64,000 nucleotides of DNA from positions 226,939,034 through 227,003,033 of the forward strand of contig NC_050097.1 of assembly GCF_902167145.1 (NCBI RefSeq). Reading direction: 5' to 3'. The notes under the pieces are model-generated. The model was given only the letters and a program-made list of their open reading frames with translations. It was not told the DNA's origin and made no database searches. Each line of letters opens with the position of its first letter. The stretch's first letter is position 1. A program made the translations under genes and the position numbers. Positions 1-10,798 of the stretch are shown piece after piece. The stretch comes from Zea mays. Lineage: Eukaryota > Streptophyta > Magnoliopsida > Poales > Poaceae.

Positions 1-663
1 TGCAACCGCACCAGGAGGACACACCCTTCCGACTTCGCCGCGTCCAGCATGGAGGCCCAGGCCCACACGTCATGTAACCGGCGCGCCGGTTACTACGTGC
101 GGGAAACTGCACCGCCACTCGCGCCAGTCCCGCGCCTCCTCGACTGCAGAACTGGTGCCGCAACTCGAGGCAACCCTGTGCACGGCCCAGCAGTGCCAAC
201 CAGGCACGCCGGTCACGGGTTAGTCAGCTGTGGGAGAAGGCGCGACGATCGATACGGCCAAAAATGGGCCGGCAATAATGGCGATGGCAGGCGGGCGAAA
301 GCAGCAGTCAAATCATCTACAGGCTCACGTCCCCTCCTGGAACAGCGAGAGAACCCTCTCCCACGGCGTAAAGACGACGCGCCCGTGTTCCGTTCCTCGA
401 ACGGCTCGCGCACGCACAACGGCTGCCCCGCGAACTACTCGTCCCATCGCATTAACTCTGCGACAGGGCAGGCGGCACCTTTGGCAGGCAAAGCGGGCGA
501 CGCTTCACCTCCGCCATAATGACCGCGTCAAAAAGGTACGCCACAACGTTCGTTTTCGTATCCTTTTCCACTTCCTCTTTCTCTCTCTTGCCACAGGGAC
601 CGGGAAAGGGGATACTCCAAAAGGGATTCTTCTTCACGAAGGAAACGGGCCCCGAGCCCCCCT

Positions 664-880
664 ACTGATCAGAGGTTCGAAGGCTGGCCCCTCGGAAGGG
701 TTCGACAGCCGCCTCAGAGCACTCGGGCTCCGCGCCCACTACTGGTCAGAGGTTCGAAGGCTGGCCCCTCGAAAGGGTTCAACAGCCGCCTCAGGCCACT
801 CGGGCTCCGCGCCCACTACTGATCAGGGGTTCGTAGGCTGGCCCCCGAAGGGTTCGACAGCCGCCTTAGAGCACGCAGAG
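664..880 (+). repeat. 77-bp tandem repeat, about 2.8 copies
   Basis: Copies start at 664, 741 and 818, each opening ACTGRTCAG-GGTTCG and running through GGCTGGCCCC and CAGCCGCCT. The spacing is exactly 77 bp twice, with a few substitutions between copies. It lies inside the non-coding tail of the LTR retrotransposon. Confidence 0.85.
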
Positions 881-1590
881 CGAGGGATGACCCTAGGTAC
901 GTTTGATACATAACCAAGGCTCGGGCTACACTCCTGTGGTACCCTATGACATTTCCGAGACCAGCGGGAGCGATTTTCGTAACGGAATCCCACCAGAGGG
1001 AGGCATCGAGCCCTCGGACCCCGTCAAAAGGGGACCGGGTCCGGCGAATCACCCGCAGGTACTTTTGGAGCGCGCCTCCGAGCCACTAGCCGACCCCTAA
1101 CGAATGGGGCACGGGCGTCCACTCGGATTACCCGCTAGCAACTCACTGGAGACACCATGTTCGGCGCCCTCCGAGGGCAGCATGGCGCTTTCCCCCCTCC
1201 TCCTTGCGGAAAGGCGACGTAGGGGCGTATGAAAAAAGCCGAGTCTATCCTTGACCGTCCTCTCGCTCTGTGCGAAGGCTCGGGGGCTGCTCTCGCGAAC
1301 CCGGCTCTAGCCAAACCATTGATGGCGTCAACATACCAGCCCGAGAACTTGGGACTCGACTATGCACCCGGGCTACGGCCAGTTCGCATGAGGGAACGAC
1401 CAAACCGGCCGAGCCATCACGAAAGGCACTAAGACCTCGAAGGAGTCAAAACACTCCTCTGAGGCCTCGGGGGCTACACCCGGCGGGTGCGCTCGCGCGC
1501 ACCCACCGGAACAAAATACAACCGAGAAAGGCCGGTCCCCTTGCAAAAAAGTGCGACAAAAGCCTCCAAGCGAGTGCCAACACTCCCTTC

Positions 1591-1606
1591 GAGGCTCGGG
1601 GGCTAC
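1591..1606 (+). other. Polypurine tract of the LTR retrotransposon
   Basis: GAGGCTCGGGGGCTAC sits immediately before the LTR start TGTCG. Position and G-richness fit the plus-strand primer site for reverse transcription, and it fixes the element's orientation as + and the LTR as the 3' copy. Confidence 0.65.
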
Positions 1607-2120
1607 TGTCGAGGACCATAATTAGGGGTACCCCCAAGACTCCTAATCTCAGCTGGTAACCCCCATCAGCACAAAGTTGCAAAGGCCTGATGGGCGCGAT
1701 TAAGGTCAAGGCTTAGTCCACCCAAGGGACACGATCTCGCCTCGCCCGAGCCCAGCCTCGGGCAAAGGCAGCCAACCCCGGAGGATTCACGACTCGCCCG
1801 AGGGCCCCCTCAAGCAACGGACACACCTTCGACTCGCCTGAGGCCCAGTCTTCGCAGAGAAACAACCTTGGCCAGATCGCCATGCCAACCGACCGTATCG
1901 CAGGAGCATTTAATGCAAGGATCGCCTGACATCTTATCCTGACGCGCGCTCCAGTCGATAGGGCCGAAGTGACCGCAGTCACTTCGCCGCTCCACTGACC
2001 GGCCTGACAGGAGTACAGCGTCGCCTGCCCCGCTCCGACTGCTGTGCCACTCGCCAAAGTAAGGTCGACAGTGGCTAAGTCCAGCCTCGGGCGACATAGG
2101 AAGCTCCGCCTCGCCGACCC

Positions 2121-2285
2121 CAGGGCTCGGACTCGGCCTCGGCTCCGGAAGACGACGAACTCTGCCTCGCCCGACCCTAGGGCTCGGACTCGGCCTCGGC
2201 TCCGGAAGATGACGAACTCCGCCTCGCCCGACCCCAGGGCTCGGACTCAGCCTCGACCTCTGAGGAATCGCCACCTCGCCCGAAC
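2121..2285 (+). repeat. 57-bp tandem repeat inside the LTR
   Basis: The motif AGGGCTCGGACTCGGCCTCG recurs with 57-bp spacing (starts 2121, 2178 and 2235), followed each time by CTCCGGAAGA-type sequence or a diverged version. The third copy is degenerate. This is an internal LTR expansion in the U3 region, upstream of the TATA box. Confidence 0.8.
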
Positions 2286-2666
2286 TCGGGTTCGGACCAG
2301 CCACGTCGCCAGGGGGGCCATCATTACCCTACCCCTAGCTAGCTCAGGCTACGGGGAACAAGACCGGCGTCCCATCTGGCTCGCCCCAGTAAACAAGTAA
2401 TGATGACACCCCGCACGCTCCATGACGGCGGCAGCTCCCAGCCTCTTATGTCAGCAAGGAGACGTCAGCGTGGACCCGACAGCCCCGATAGCTGTACTTC
2501 CGCAGAGCTCCAGCGCTCCTCCGACGGTCACGACATCATATGAACAGGATGCCAAAACCTCTCCGACTGCCACGACGGCATGTACCTAGGGCTCTAGCTC
2601 CTATCTGCTAGACACGTTAGCACATTGCTACACCCCCCATTGTACACCTGGGCCCTCTCCTTACAT

Positions 2667-2675
2667 CTATAAAAG
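2667..2675 (+). promoter_or_regulatory. TATA box of the LTR promoter
   Basis: CTATAAAAGG lies about 290 bp before the LTR end, in U3. This is the normal place for the retrotransposon promoter; transcription would begin roughly 25-35 bp downstream. Confidence 0.6.
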
Positions 2676-3125
2676 GAAGGTCCAGGGCTCTCGTACAGAG
2701 AGGTTGGCCGCGCGGGAGAACGGGCCGGCGCATAAGGCTCTCGCTCGCTCCCTCTCTCTCACTCCCGCGCGAACGCTTGTAACCCCCTACTGCAAGCGCA
2801 TCCAGCCGCCCTGGGCGCAGGACAACACGAAGGTCGCGGTTTCCCCTCGCTGTTCTCCCCCTTTGTGTCCCGTCTCGCGCCGACCCATCTGGGCTGGGGC
2901 ACGCAGCGACAATTTACTCGTCGGTCTAGGGACCCCCCGGGGTCGAAACGCCGACAGGCGCGAAGTGCTTTTTAGCTCTGTCTTTCTTCTGTATCTATCA
3001 ACCACTCTAATCCTACACGTTCCAATGCACTTTATGTTTTCCATCGGATTCAGAATTCAGTTGTTTAGTATAAACTCTATATATACATTAGTTTAAAATA
3101 AAACTCAAGCTTATTGTATTTGCAG

Positions 3126-4282
3126 ATGTATAGTGCTCAGATGGGATCTCAAATGGGACCCCAGTTCACCCATCCGTCACAATCTGGACAGACCCCAAAC
3201 ACCAATGAAACACAGGTATAGTTTTGTAGTATATTTACTTTCATTTACAATTATAATCATGCATCGTTTTATTTGGTTATAGGATTATGAGACCGGACAA
3301 GGAAACCCATAGATGGACATACAGTGGTCGATGCCCCCCTAGAGGACAGATTCTTCCTCCTCCACAACCAGGTATGGGATATTGGCCGCCACCGCCATGG
3401 GGATATCCTACACATCCAATGGGGCCTTGGGGACGCCCCCCATGGCCAACACAACCACTTCCATCACTAGCGGTACGTTCCTGATTCATGTTGCTTGCTA
3501 CTTTTATTTGCTACAAATTGGACTTTTTTGGGACTACTCCACTACTGCTTGTACATCTGGCGTTTGATCAAGCTCTTAGTGGACATACTTGCAAGTCTGG
3601 ATATTGTACAACATATTACAACGTGAGCTACAGCGTGCTGAAAATTTCAGATTGTGAATAATGACTAAATCTGGAATTTAGTGTTGTGAGAGCTGTTTTG
3701 GAGATCTTTTGTGGTTGATCTAGGAAGTTTTACGCCGAGGTGTTGGTAGAGTAACTCTCTGTCAGGTTAGTTTGGTGCTCAGTTCAACACTAAATTCTGA
3801 ATTCTGTTAGGTAAACTAACCTGAACATGCTTTAGTGAATCTGGAATTTAGTGTTGTGAGAGTTGTTTTGTTGTGACATACTTTGGACTGTTAGGTGGCT
3901 GAATTCTGAATTTTCAGATTTGGAATAGCGTCTAAGTCTGAATTTTCAAAGTAGTTTCTTGGATAGTTAACATCGCGGATCCTTTGCACGATGCATCATT
4001 TTAAATAACACGGTGTTGTGTCTTGAAATGAAGTCTGTTTTCACTCTCATGTTCATGTTCATGCACAAATATGGAAGCCACATTTTGTGTTCATCATGCT
4101 TTCCTATATCTTTGTGTACATGTGATTTAATGCCAGTTGTGTATTTATGAGAGTTTTGGTTTATTTTGTAGGATTCCGACTCTCATCAAGTGACTCCTCC
4201 CCCTCACGTTGACTTTGCGGACAGATGTCTCAATTCTAGTGGCGGAGCTACGAACAATAATCCGATGTCTGATCGAGAGTGA
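3126..4282 (+). pseudogene. C-terminal exons of a CACTA-encoded protein
   Basis: Three exons with good splice signals are visible. 3126-3215 follows TTTGCAG and ends CACAG/GTATAG. 3283-3472 encodes a Pro/Trp/Gly-rich stretch (PPPPWGYPTHPMGPWG). 4172-4282 ends MSDRE plus a TGA. The composition resembles the C-terminal tails of En/Spm-type proteins annotated in grasses. Exon 1 reads open (GSQMGPQFTHPSQSGQ) but joining it in phase to exon 2 meets an early TAG, while another frame of exon 2 is open, so the copy looks frameshifted or uses a different acceptor. The catalytic part is not in the window. Family assignment follows from the surrounding CACTA termini rather than from a catalytic domain. 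Confidence 0.5.
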
Positions 4283-4544
4283 TGGAGTTAATGTTTGAAC
4301 TTGTGTGTTTGAACTTGTGAACTAAAAATATGAACTATGGATGTGAACTTGTGTGAATTTGTGAACTTATGTATTTGGACTTATGTGAATTTGTGAACTT
4401 ATATATTTAGACTTGTGTGAATTTGTGATATGAACATATATCAATGTGTTTGAAATCTCTATTGTATGTGATATATTGTGTTGCATGTGATATTATGTGT
4501 GTCTAATTTTCATTTTTGTATTTTTTATTTTTTCTGGAAAAAGG

Positions 4545-5040
4545 GTTAAGAACGTGGGTACCCACGTTCTTAAGGTTAAGAACGTGGGTACCGTCGAACT
4601 TATTGTGCAGTCCTCGCAGACCCACACAGAGTTAAGAACGTGGGTACCCACGTTCTTAAGGTTAAGAACGTGGGTACCGTCGAACTTATTGTGCAGTCCG
4701 CGCAGACCTCCGCAGGACACATAAGTTCGACGGCCACGTGACCCCGTCTAACTTAACCTTAAGAACGTGGGTGCCGTCGAACTTATGTGAAAAAATTCGA
4801 CGACCCCATCGAACTTAAAAACGCACGTTCTTAATGTTAAGTTCGACGGTACCCACATTCTTAATGTTAAGTTCGACGGTACCCACGTTCTTAAGGTTAA
4901 GTTCGACGGGGCCGTCGAACTTACTTCTCTAAATTCGTCCAAAAATCGTCGTCGGCTATATTCGTCGATAAACCCACGTTCTTACGATAAGTTCGACGGC
5001 TTATTACATTAAGTTCGATGGTTTTTCACCCACGTTCTTT
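4545..5040. repeat. CACTA subterminal repeat block with perfect palindromes
   Basis: Units AAGAACGTGGGTAC and TAAGTTCGACGG recur many times in both orientations. Where two AAGAACGTGGGT half-sites meet head to head at GGTACC they form perfect 24-bp palindromes (about 4548 and 4635). A unit of about 88 bp is duplicated in tandem (starts about 4545 and 4632). Subterminal repeats of this kind are the binding sites of the CACTA-encoded DNA-binding protein in studied members. Confidence 0.8.
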
Positions 5041-5042
5041 AA

Positions 5043-5058
5043 CCAGTTTTCTGTAGTG
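5043..5058. repeat. CACTA right terminal inverted repeat
   Basis: CCAGTTTTCTGTAGTG ends the element at 5058 and reads CACTACAGAAAACTGG on the other strand. It is preceded directly by a subterminal repeat unit. Confidence 0.85.
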
Positions 5059-5579
5059 ATTATATGTATATAGATATAAAAACCAAAAGCTAAAACGACT
5101 ACTATTTTAAAATAGATGGAGTAGTTTTTTTAATTTTCCGTATACATGCATTTTGTAATTATATATATTTATTTTACTAAAATCTTAGATATTCATTTGA
5201 ATACACATGTCTATACTATGGGCACTCCCCCGACGGTAGCACAACCCGTCTGCGCACCCTTCCTCGTGAGCCCCTTGTTGTCTTGTTAGGTACATGACCT
5301 ACTAGTGATTTTTTAGTTTCGAGTTATGAAGCCTATGTCTATTTAATTGCCATTTTTGTATGACTATATCTATATGTGTGTTATATATTATTAATACTAT
5401 CGGTAATATACATATGCCAAGTATATGTCATTTGCCTATAATTTTTTTTGAATACCCAGCTTTTAAAATCTGGGTTGGTCTCTGGATAAGAGTCTTTATA
5501 TAGATTGTATATAACTAATATGTATCCATGTGAGTCTTACTTAACAAACCAATATATATTTGTACTACTCTTAAGAGTG

Positions 5580-6502
5580 CAACGAGGGCGTCCACCGAGG
5601 GCATCACCGTGCCCCCGCTCCCCCCTCCACGCCCGTACCCGTCTGCGTCCGCCCCCTTCGTCTCCCCCGCAACGGCCGCGTCCCCACCCCAGATTTCCAC
5701 CCTCGTGAGAGCCGCCCGAGATTGCTCCCCCCTTTGCCCCCGCCACCGTCCCCGTCCTCCCGCCACGAACCCCGCGCACACATTTGCTTCGCCCCACCCG
5801 CATCTGTGACCCCTGCCCCGCAGCCCCTGCCCCGGCACAGGTCCGTGACCGCCGTCCCATCTTCCACCCCACACCCCTTCTTCGAATCTGCGTTCGCCAT
5901 GCCCCGCACCGTCCAGCCACCTCCCCCACCTCACGTACGTATCGTGGGCGTCCACAACCTCACCATGCCCCCACCCCCTCTCGCCATTCTCGCGTCCGCG
6001 CCGCGCCCCATCCCCAGAGAACTCGTATCGATGCCATTCCCCCGCAATGCCCTGCGCCCTCCCCGCATGCCATCATCACGTAGGTCGTCCATCCATCCCT
6101 CCCCCTCCCGAGATTGTTGTGTGATGATAGCACACCCCCGCCCATGAGATCGAGATTGCCTCCGCCCTCACCCGTCATCTCCACCCCCACTTCATGATCG
6201 TCCTCCCCTCGCTCGCGATGACTGACCCCACTCCCCCCGCCGCTGCCGCCGATGAACCGCTAATTGCCTTCCCCGTTGAGGAGTTCGGGTGGGAGCAGGT
6301 CGCATCCCACTCCGCTGCCGCTATGGAAGCCCGAAGCCTAGATGGAAGGCACGAACTTGGGTGGCGCAGACAAGCTTGTCGAGCTTGGTCGATGGTGGCT
6401 AGTCCGCTCCTTGGGGTGGTCGTGGCCGAAGCCCCTGAGCCTGCAACAGCGACTTCATCCCCTACTGTGAGATCAGAGAGTTTTGGTCTGTTATTTACAT
6501 AA
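5580..6502 (+). other. GC-rich segment, possible captured 5' exon, unidentified
   Basis: Composition changes sharply from AT-rich to C-rich at about 5580, as at a gene start. An open frame 6194-6502 reads MTDPTPPAAAADEPLIAFP then FGWEQVASHSAAA, with a possible splice donor (GTGAGA) at about 6470. Low-complexity Ala/Pro starts are common for grass first exons. I do not recognise the protein. The C-rich part before 6194 gives many overlapping open frames on both strands that I do not regard as genes. Confidence 0.35.
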
Positions 6503-6755
6503 TATAGGCACCTGCTGTTACAAATAATTGCACAATTCTTGTCCCATTATGTTATAAAATATGATGTGTTGTTCTTAGCTCGATATGCGGTAAGGTCTTC
6601 TTAACTATTGATCATCTACCTATGCCTTAATTCATATACTTCAAATTTTCAAAATAATCTTCACTGTTAGTCATGAAAAGTTTTTTTATCAAAACAATAT
6701 CTTCATATGCAAGTGCATCTAACATCAATTTGTTCAAACATTTTTGTTAAAGCAG

Positions 6756-6850
6756 GAAATGAAGTACAAGTTTCAAGGAAATGGGGATTCTATGGAAACA
6801 TAGACATTGGGCTCGTGTTACACATCGATATTATTTTGGCTGACAAAGAA
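6756..6850 (+). pseudogene. Unidentified exon-like fragment
   Basis: It is bounded by AAGCAG before and GAA/GTAAGA after, and one frame is open throughout (31 codons, including SRKWGFYGNIDIGLVLHIDI). It lies within the Helitron and on its strand. I do not recognise the family; it could belong with the 5' exon-like segment before it. Confidence 0.35.
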
Positions 6851-7825
6851 GTAAGAGCTCATTATCTTTTTTTCTAATAATTTTACTCATATGTAGTTAG
6901 TCATGACTTCAACTATTCTTATCTATATATACATAGAGCATAAACAATAATAATGTATTTATCATGAAGACAACCTTTACAGTACCATTTTTTTAAACAT
7001 CCAACTTTTAAAGCATTGTCTGCCACCACTGTCTTCATCTGCACTACTCCCTCCATTCTATTTTGTAAGACATAACCTCACATGTTGTCAGCAAATACTA
7101 AAACAAATGATTTCTAAGTTTCGTTTATTATGTGTATCTACAATACGCTTCTCTGTCTACTCTCCTCTGAAAAGTTGATTTAGTTTCACTATTTTTCATT
7201 TGAAATGGTATGTAACACAAACGAAGGAATCTTTTTCCATTCATGGCAGCATCAACCAGGTATTCCTAGAGTTAGACAAGGCCTTCGCTGGCTTACATTT
7301 TGTCTATTGTAGTTTCGGATAATATACCATAGTTGCTTAGCTTTGCCTTGGAAGAATTTAGTTTATGAAACTAAATGTTCATCCTAAGCTGATATCAATG
7401 GTGCCATGTGCCAGACTGTGATAGAAACTTGTGGAAGCAAATGTATCTTTCATTATCAACCATCTCGTGTGGATGAGACTATCGCCAGATTCAAAGTCAC
7501 CACCTTCAGTCTTTAGTGAAAAGGATCATATGTTGGTCGTTATTTCCTAGTTCTTTCCGTTAGATATTGCAGGAATTTGTCTATGAACAACCTACAAAGG
7601 AATAAAGTGGGTTGCCCTTGCCTCGACTCTTGCTTCTATTGTGTTGAATTCTGTGATCAACGGTTTTCATTTACTGATGAATTGTTGTAAGTTAACTTGT
7701 AGGTTGTCTTGTTTGAATTAAGGAGAATTATTATTGACAGTTCTGAGATGTCTCTTCTGGTTTGATTTAGTACTTATTAACAATTTGGTGTTTATAGCTT
7801 TGCTAACTTGTGGGTTTTCTCTCAG

Positions 7826-7968
7826 GGTTCTTTCAACAGCAATGGCCTGACTATTTCTTCTAAATTACCAAGATTCTTGGACATGTACACTCTCACGATA
7901 GCAAGTGTAGACCCACAGTCTATCGCAGCAAACAAGCCAATCCATTTCACTAAGAGCGTGACAAAGTG
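7826..7968 (+). pseudogene. Captured exon of signal peptidase complex subunit 2 (SPC25-like)
   Basis: The exon follows CTCTCAG and ends before GTATGT. It encodes GSFNSNGLTISSKLPRF, then YTLTIASVDPQSIAANKP and FTKSVTKW. This matches the lumenal/C-terminal part of plant signal peptidase complex subunit 2, an ER membrane protein that helps position signal peptidase at the translocon. Only this one exon is recognisable: the transmembrane exons before it and the last exon after it are missing, so it cannot make a functional subunit. The frame is intact for 47 codons, which fits a recent capture. Alternative identities seem unlikely given the match over the whole exon. Confidence 0.75.
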
Positions 7969-8429
7969 GTATGTGCCAATTGATCTTCAGTTTAGCACAC
8001 TAAAAAATTTTAGTCTCTAGCAGATGCATCTCTTGTGAAAAACTGAACTATAGTGTATTTAATTGTATTTTAAATATCAAATGTCCACTATCCAAAGTGC
8101 AGTCAACTCATACCCCTGTCAACTTTAGGATTTCGTGATTAGATGTTCATGTATGATGTACCTAAAACCCATATATGGTTTCCATAGCATCTAGCTGAAT
8201 TAGCTGGCTAACTACTAGGTGAGGGTGTTCCAATCTTGAAGCCAATAGATAGTTATGATAAGATAAATGTCCTTACTGCTTGTCTCTTTTTTCTTACTCA
8301 TATTTCTCACTAGTAAGAATTGTTGGTATGAATATTTGGGAAATAAAGCATTATAAATACAAATTTCAAATATTATAAATAGCATAAAAAGTCTATGATG
8401 AAGGTGTTGCAAGCGCGACCTCCCCATTC

Positions 8430-9089
8430 GTGGGCATGTGCTTGCACAGAAAAAATGGCAAGCGGTGTTTTCGCTAGCCTCGTGTATCCATGGAGGCGCG
8501 CGGGCGTGTATCCATGATGGCCGCGGCAGCGATGGATCCAGCGAAGGCGATGAAGGGGGGTGGGCGGTGGGGTGGGTCCAGCCGGGCAGGGCCTGCGCCG
8601 GACCTGACAAGGGATGTTAACGGCGCCGACGACGAGAGAAGCATGAAGAGGAGGCCTGCTGGGGCGTCAGCGCGAGCAATTAGGAGATGGCTAGCGCGAT
8701 GACAAGGGGCTGCAAAGCGCAGGAGCGGCCTACTGGCCGGTCCGCGGCGGAGGGAGAGGGTGTCGCAGCGAGATCGCCCGCGCCCACTGCAGCGGCAGCA
8801 AGGCCGTGCTTGTGGCGTTACCAGCGGCTATGGTGGTCGCCGCAGCTTGCAAGTACACGGCGGGTTGGCCGAGACCGTGGCCGCCAGGGGCCGGCTGCGG
8901 AGGAGGGGCGACCGTGAGGGAGCCGGCGCTCGCGAGGGCCAAGCAGGGTAGGTGAGCGATCTGATGCTCACCAGTGATGTTGCCACTGTCGGCGTGAGCA
9001 GGGAGCAGGGGACGCGGTCGCTGTAGGAGCCAAGGAGGGGCCGCCATGGCCAAAGACGCAGGGGCTTCGACGGCGGGTCCCGTGCCTTC
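8430..9089. other. GC-rich segment interrupted by a hAT element, unidentified
   Basis: This GC-rich block continues on the far side of the hAT insertion (10284-10350), as the shared 8-bp duplication shows. Several overlapping open frames exist on both strands with low-complexity Ala/Arg/Gly content. None resembles a protein I know. It may be a captured promoter or first-exon region. Confidence 0.4.
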
Positions 9090-9097
9090 GGCGGGGC
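9090..9097. repeat. Left 8-bp target-site duplication of the hAT element
   Basis: GGCGGGGC here is repeated exactly at 10276-10283, immediately outside the two inverted termini. Confidence 0.9.
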
Positions 9098-10275
9098 TAT
9101 AGATGTCCAAACGGGCGGCACGGCCCGGCCCAGCCCGAGCACGACTTGGCCCGGCCCGTTTGAGCCCGGCACGGTTAAGCCCGATCACTTAACCGGGTCG
9201 TGCCGTGCCGCCCGACGGGCCCAGACAGCTACCCGAGCACGGCACGGTGGAGGCCTGACCGTGCCGGGCTGGCCCGAATAGCACGGCCCATTTATTAGAC
9301 CGGGCCGGCCCGAGCCCGCAAAACACACAATCATATTTAGCACAAAAACCTAAAACTGACATCACAAAAAATCCTCAGAGATAAAGAGATCTTACTGTTA
9401 TCTAACTGAATCCATCTATCTACGTAGAACACCAGTACATGATCGCTTATAGAAATGAATCGCTCTATCACTAAAGGGCAAAAGGCCCCAACGAAATTAC
9501 GATGCCTGCATAGTATTTTAAATCCTGCAAAACAACGATATCTGTTGTACCCAGTAATCCGCTAGAAACATCTTGACGGCGTCTAGGCTGGGGTAGTATG
9601 GCGGCTCCAGAAACATTTGGGCGAGCAGATCCATCCCCTCTGCCGGCACGAACAGCGCCCGGTTACCCGACGCCTTCGCCGTGCCTATCACCGCCGCCAC
9701 CAGTTGCCGGTACCCGAAGAAGAATCCGCTCGCGCCGGGAGGAGGGACCAGAGAGTACCGGAGCTCTCAAGCCGGAGAAGAAGCAGGGAGCACCGGAGGC
9801 AGCCGCGCACAGGACCGAGAGCACCGTACCGGAGCACATGAGCCGCACACAGGAGCGAGAGAGACTGAGAGCGAGAGCTGGATCCGGGAGCCGCCGCACG
9901 GAGAAGACGCAGGAGCAAGAGAGGGTTAGGGTTAGGGTTACCACGGTGTCTTTGCTCACGGACTAAATAACACGGTGCGGGAGGCACTGCGGGCGTGCGG
10001 CGGAGTGCGCTATTTGGGCCGTTGGGAGGCAGCCCATTATTTGTGGAGCCGTTGGAACTTGGAAGTTCTGTGAACGGGCCGGTTTAAAGGCCCAGCTGAT
10101 AACGGGCCGTGCTCGGGCCAGCCCAACGGGCTCAAATTCCTGTCGAGCCCAGCACGCTCTTCGGGCCGGGCTAAGCCTGGGCCCGCTTAAATCCGTGTCG
10201 TGCCGGGCTCGTGTCGTGCTAAAAAACCGTGCTTCGTGTCGGGCTAACGGGCCACGTGCTTTCTGGACATCTATA
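9098..10275. mobile_element. Non-autonomous hAT transposon (1178 bp)
   Basis: Left end TATAGATGTCCA and right end TGGACATCTATA form a 12-bp perfect terminal inverted repeat, and an exact 8-bp duplication (GGCGGGGC) flanks it, which is diagnostic for the hAT superfamily. The ends are rich in CGGGC/GCCCG blocks that can pair over long distances. There is no transposase. The middle holds a minus-strand open frame of 60 codons (9518-9700), not recognised, and a GTTAGGGTTAGGGTTA stretch near 9925. It inserted into the GC-rich block of the Helitron. Confidence 0.92.
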
Positions 10276-10283
10276 GGCGGGGC
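10276..10283. repeat. Right 8-bp target-site duplication of the hAT element
   Basis: GGCGGGGC, identical to 9090-9097, directly after the right terminus. Confidence 0.9.
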
Positions 10284-10690
10284 TGAGGCGGCGGCGCCTG
10301 CGCCCTCGGCGGCGACGGGGAACCCGGCCGCGGCAACAGGGGAATATGTTGTTTTGGATCTACTTCATGTACTCTGATTCTGCCATCAAAACAAAACATA
10401 GCAGTATAATGAATGTCTGAAAATTTCTTTGGAATAGTTTGGCCTTATGGTTTTGATCCCTGAACCGTGAACAGAATTCAAGAGGCCCTAAATGAATCAT
10501 TAGAGATTAGATAAATCAAAAGAAAACACTGAACAGTAGTGGGTTTGTTGCTCCCTGATTCTGCCAGTTTTGAGTCTTGATGGCAATTAGGTCTAATAAA
10601 GCCATTGTCATTGCAAGTATTTCATGGTTGTTCTATGTTGACAAGAATAGTTTTCTACATAACAATGATGTTCCTAAAAAGTCTAAATTT

Positions 10691-10798
10691 TCTCTCTTAT
10701 TTTGCTCTGTCTTGCTTTGTAGAGGTAGAAGCAGTAGAATTGAGTGCTTGCCTGTTCAGTCATATTGGTTCAAGTGCATCTAATTTGGTCTCGGTCTC
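10691..10798 (+). repeat. 108-bp intron/exon fragment, copy 1 of 2
   Basis: This segment is the same as 17908-18015 except for about two substitutions. It spans the end of an intron (TTGCTTTGTAG) and an open exon reading VELSACLFSHIGSSASNLVS. Because intron sequence is included, the copy arose from genomic DNA rather than from mRNA. The gene is not recognised. Confidence 0.85.

Larger units (their letters stand above)
1..1606 (+). mobile_element. 3' internal region of a Gypsy-type LTR retrotransposon
   Basis: This stretch ends in a purine/G-rich tract directly before a full LTR (1607-2956), so it is the non-coding 3' part of the internal region of a + strand element whose coding part lies left of the window. 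I see no recognisable gag or pol domain. The open frames here are short, overlap on both strands and track the high GC content, so I do not call them genes. It holds a 77-bp tandem repeat and three near-copies of the polypurine-like motif GGCTCGGGGGCT (about 1278, 1463 and 1593). GC-rich tails of this sort occur in several maize Gypsy families; I do not assign a family. Confidence 0.7.
1607..2956 (+). mobile_element. 3' LTR of the Gypsy-type retrotransposon
   Basis: The LTR opens TGTCGAGGACC and closes GAAACGCCGACA, so its ends are the inverted repeat TGTCG/CGACA with canonical TG...CA. It is 1350 bp, carries a 57-bp tandem repeat near its middle and a clear TATA box at about 2668. The sequence to its right (2957 onward) continues as the interior of a CACTA transposon, so the retrotransposon inserted into that element. 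The target-site duplication cannot be checked because the 5' LTR is outside the window. Confidence 0.85.
2957..5058 (+). mobile_element. 3' part of a CACTA (En/Spm-type) DNA transposon
   Basis: The right end is CCAGTTTTCTGTAGTG, the inverse of the CACTACAGAAAACTGG terminus typical of grass CACTA elements. Inside it are a 500-bp block of short direct and inverted subterminal repeats and, further left, three exon-like segments ending in a stop codon at 4282. The left part is cut off because the Gypsy retrotransposon (LTR ends at 2956) inserted into it. The expected 3-bp duplication would begin at 5059 (ATT); its partner lies outside the window. Confidence 0.85.

Noticed and set aside
5580..6190. 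Proline-rich open frames on both strands
   Set aside because: They result from C-rich low-complexity DNA; no domain, and the frames contradict one another. Only the frame at 6194-6502 is kept as a weak candidate.
9924..9942. Telomere-like GTTAGGG repeats
   Set aside because: Only about three units, not the plant TTTAGGG type, and inside a hAT element. Not an interstitial telomere.
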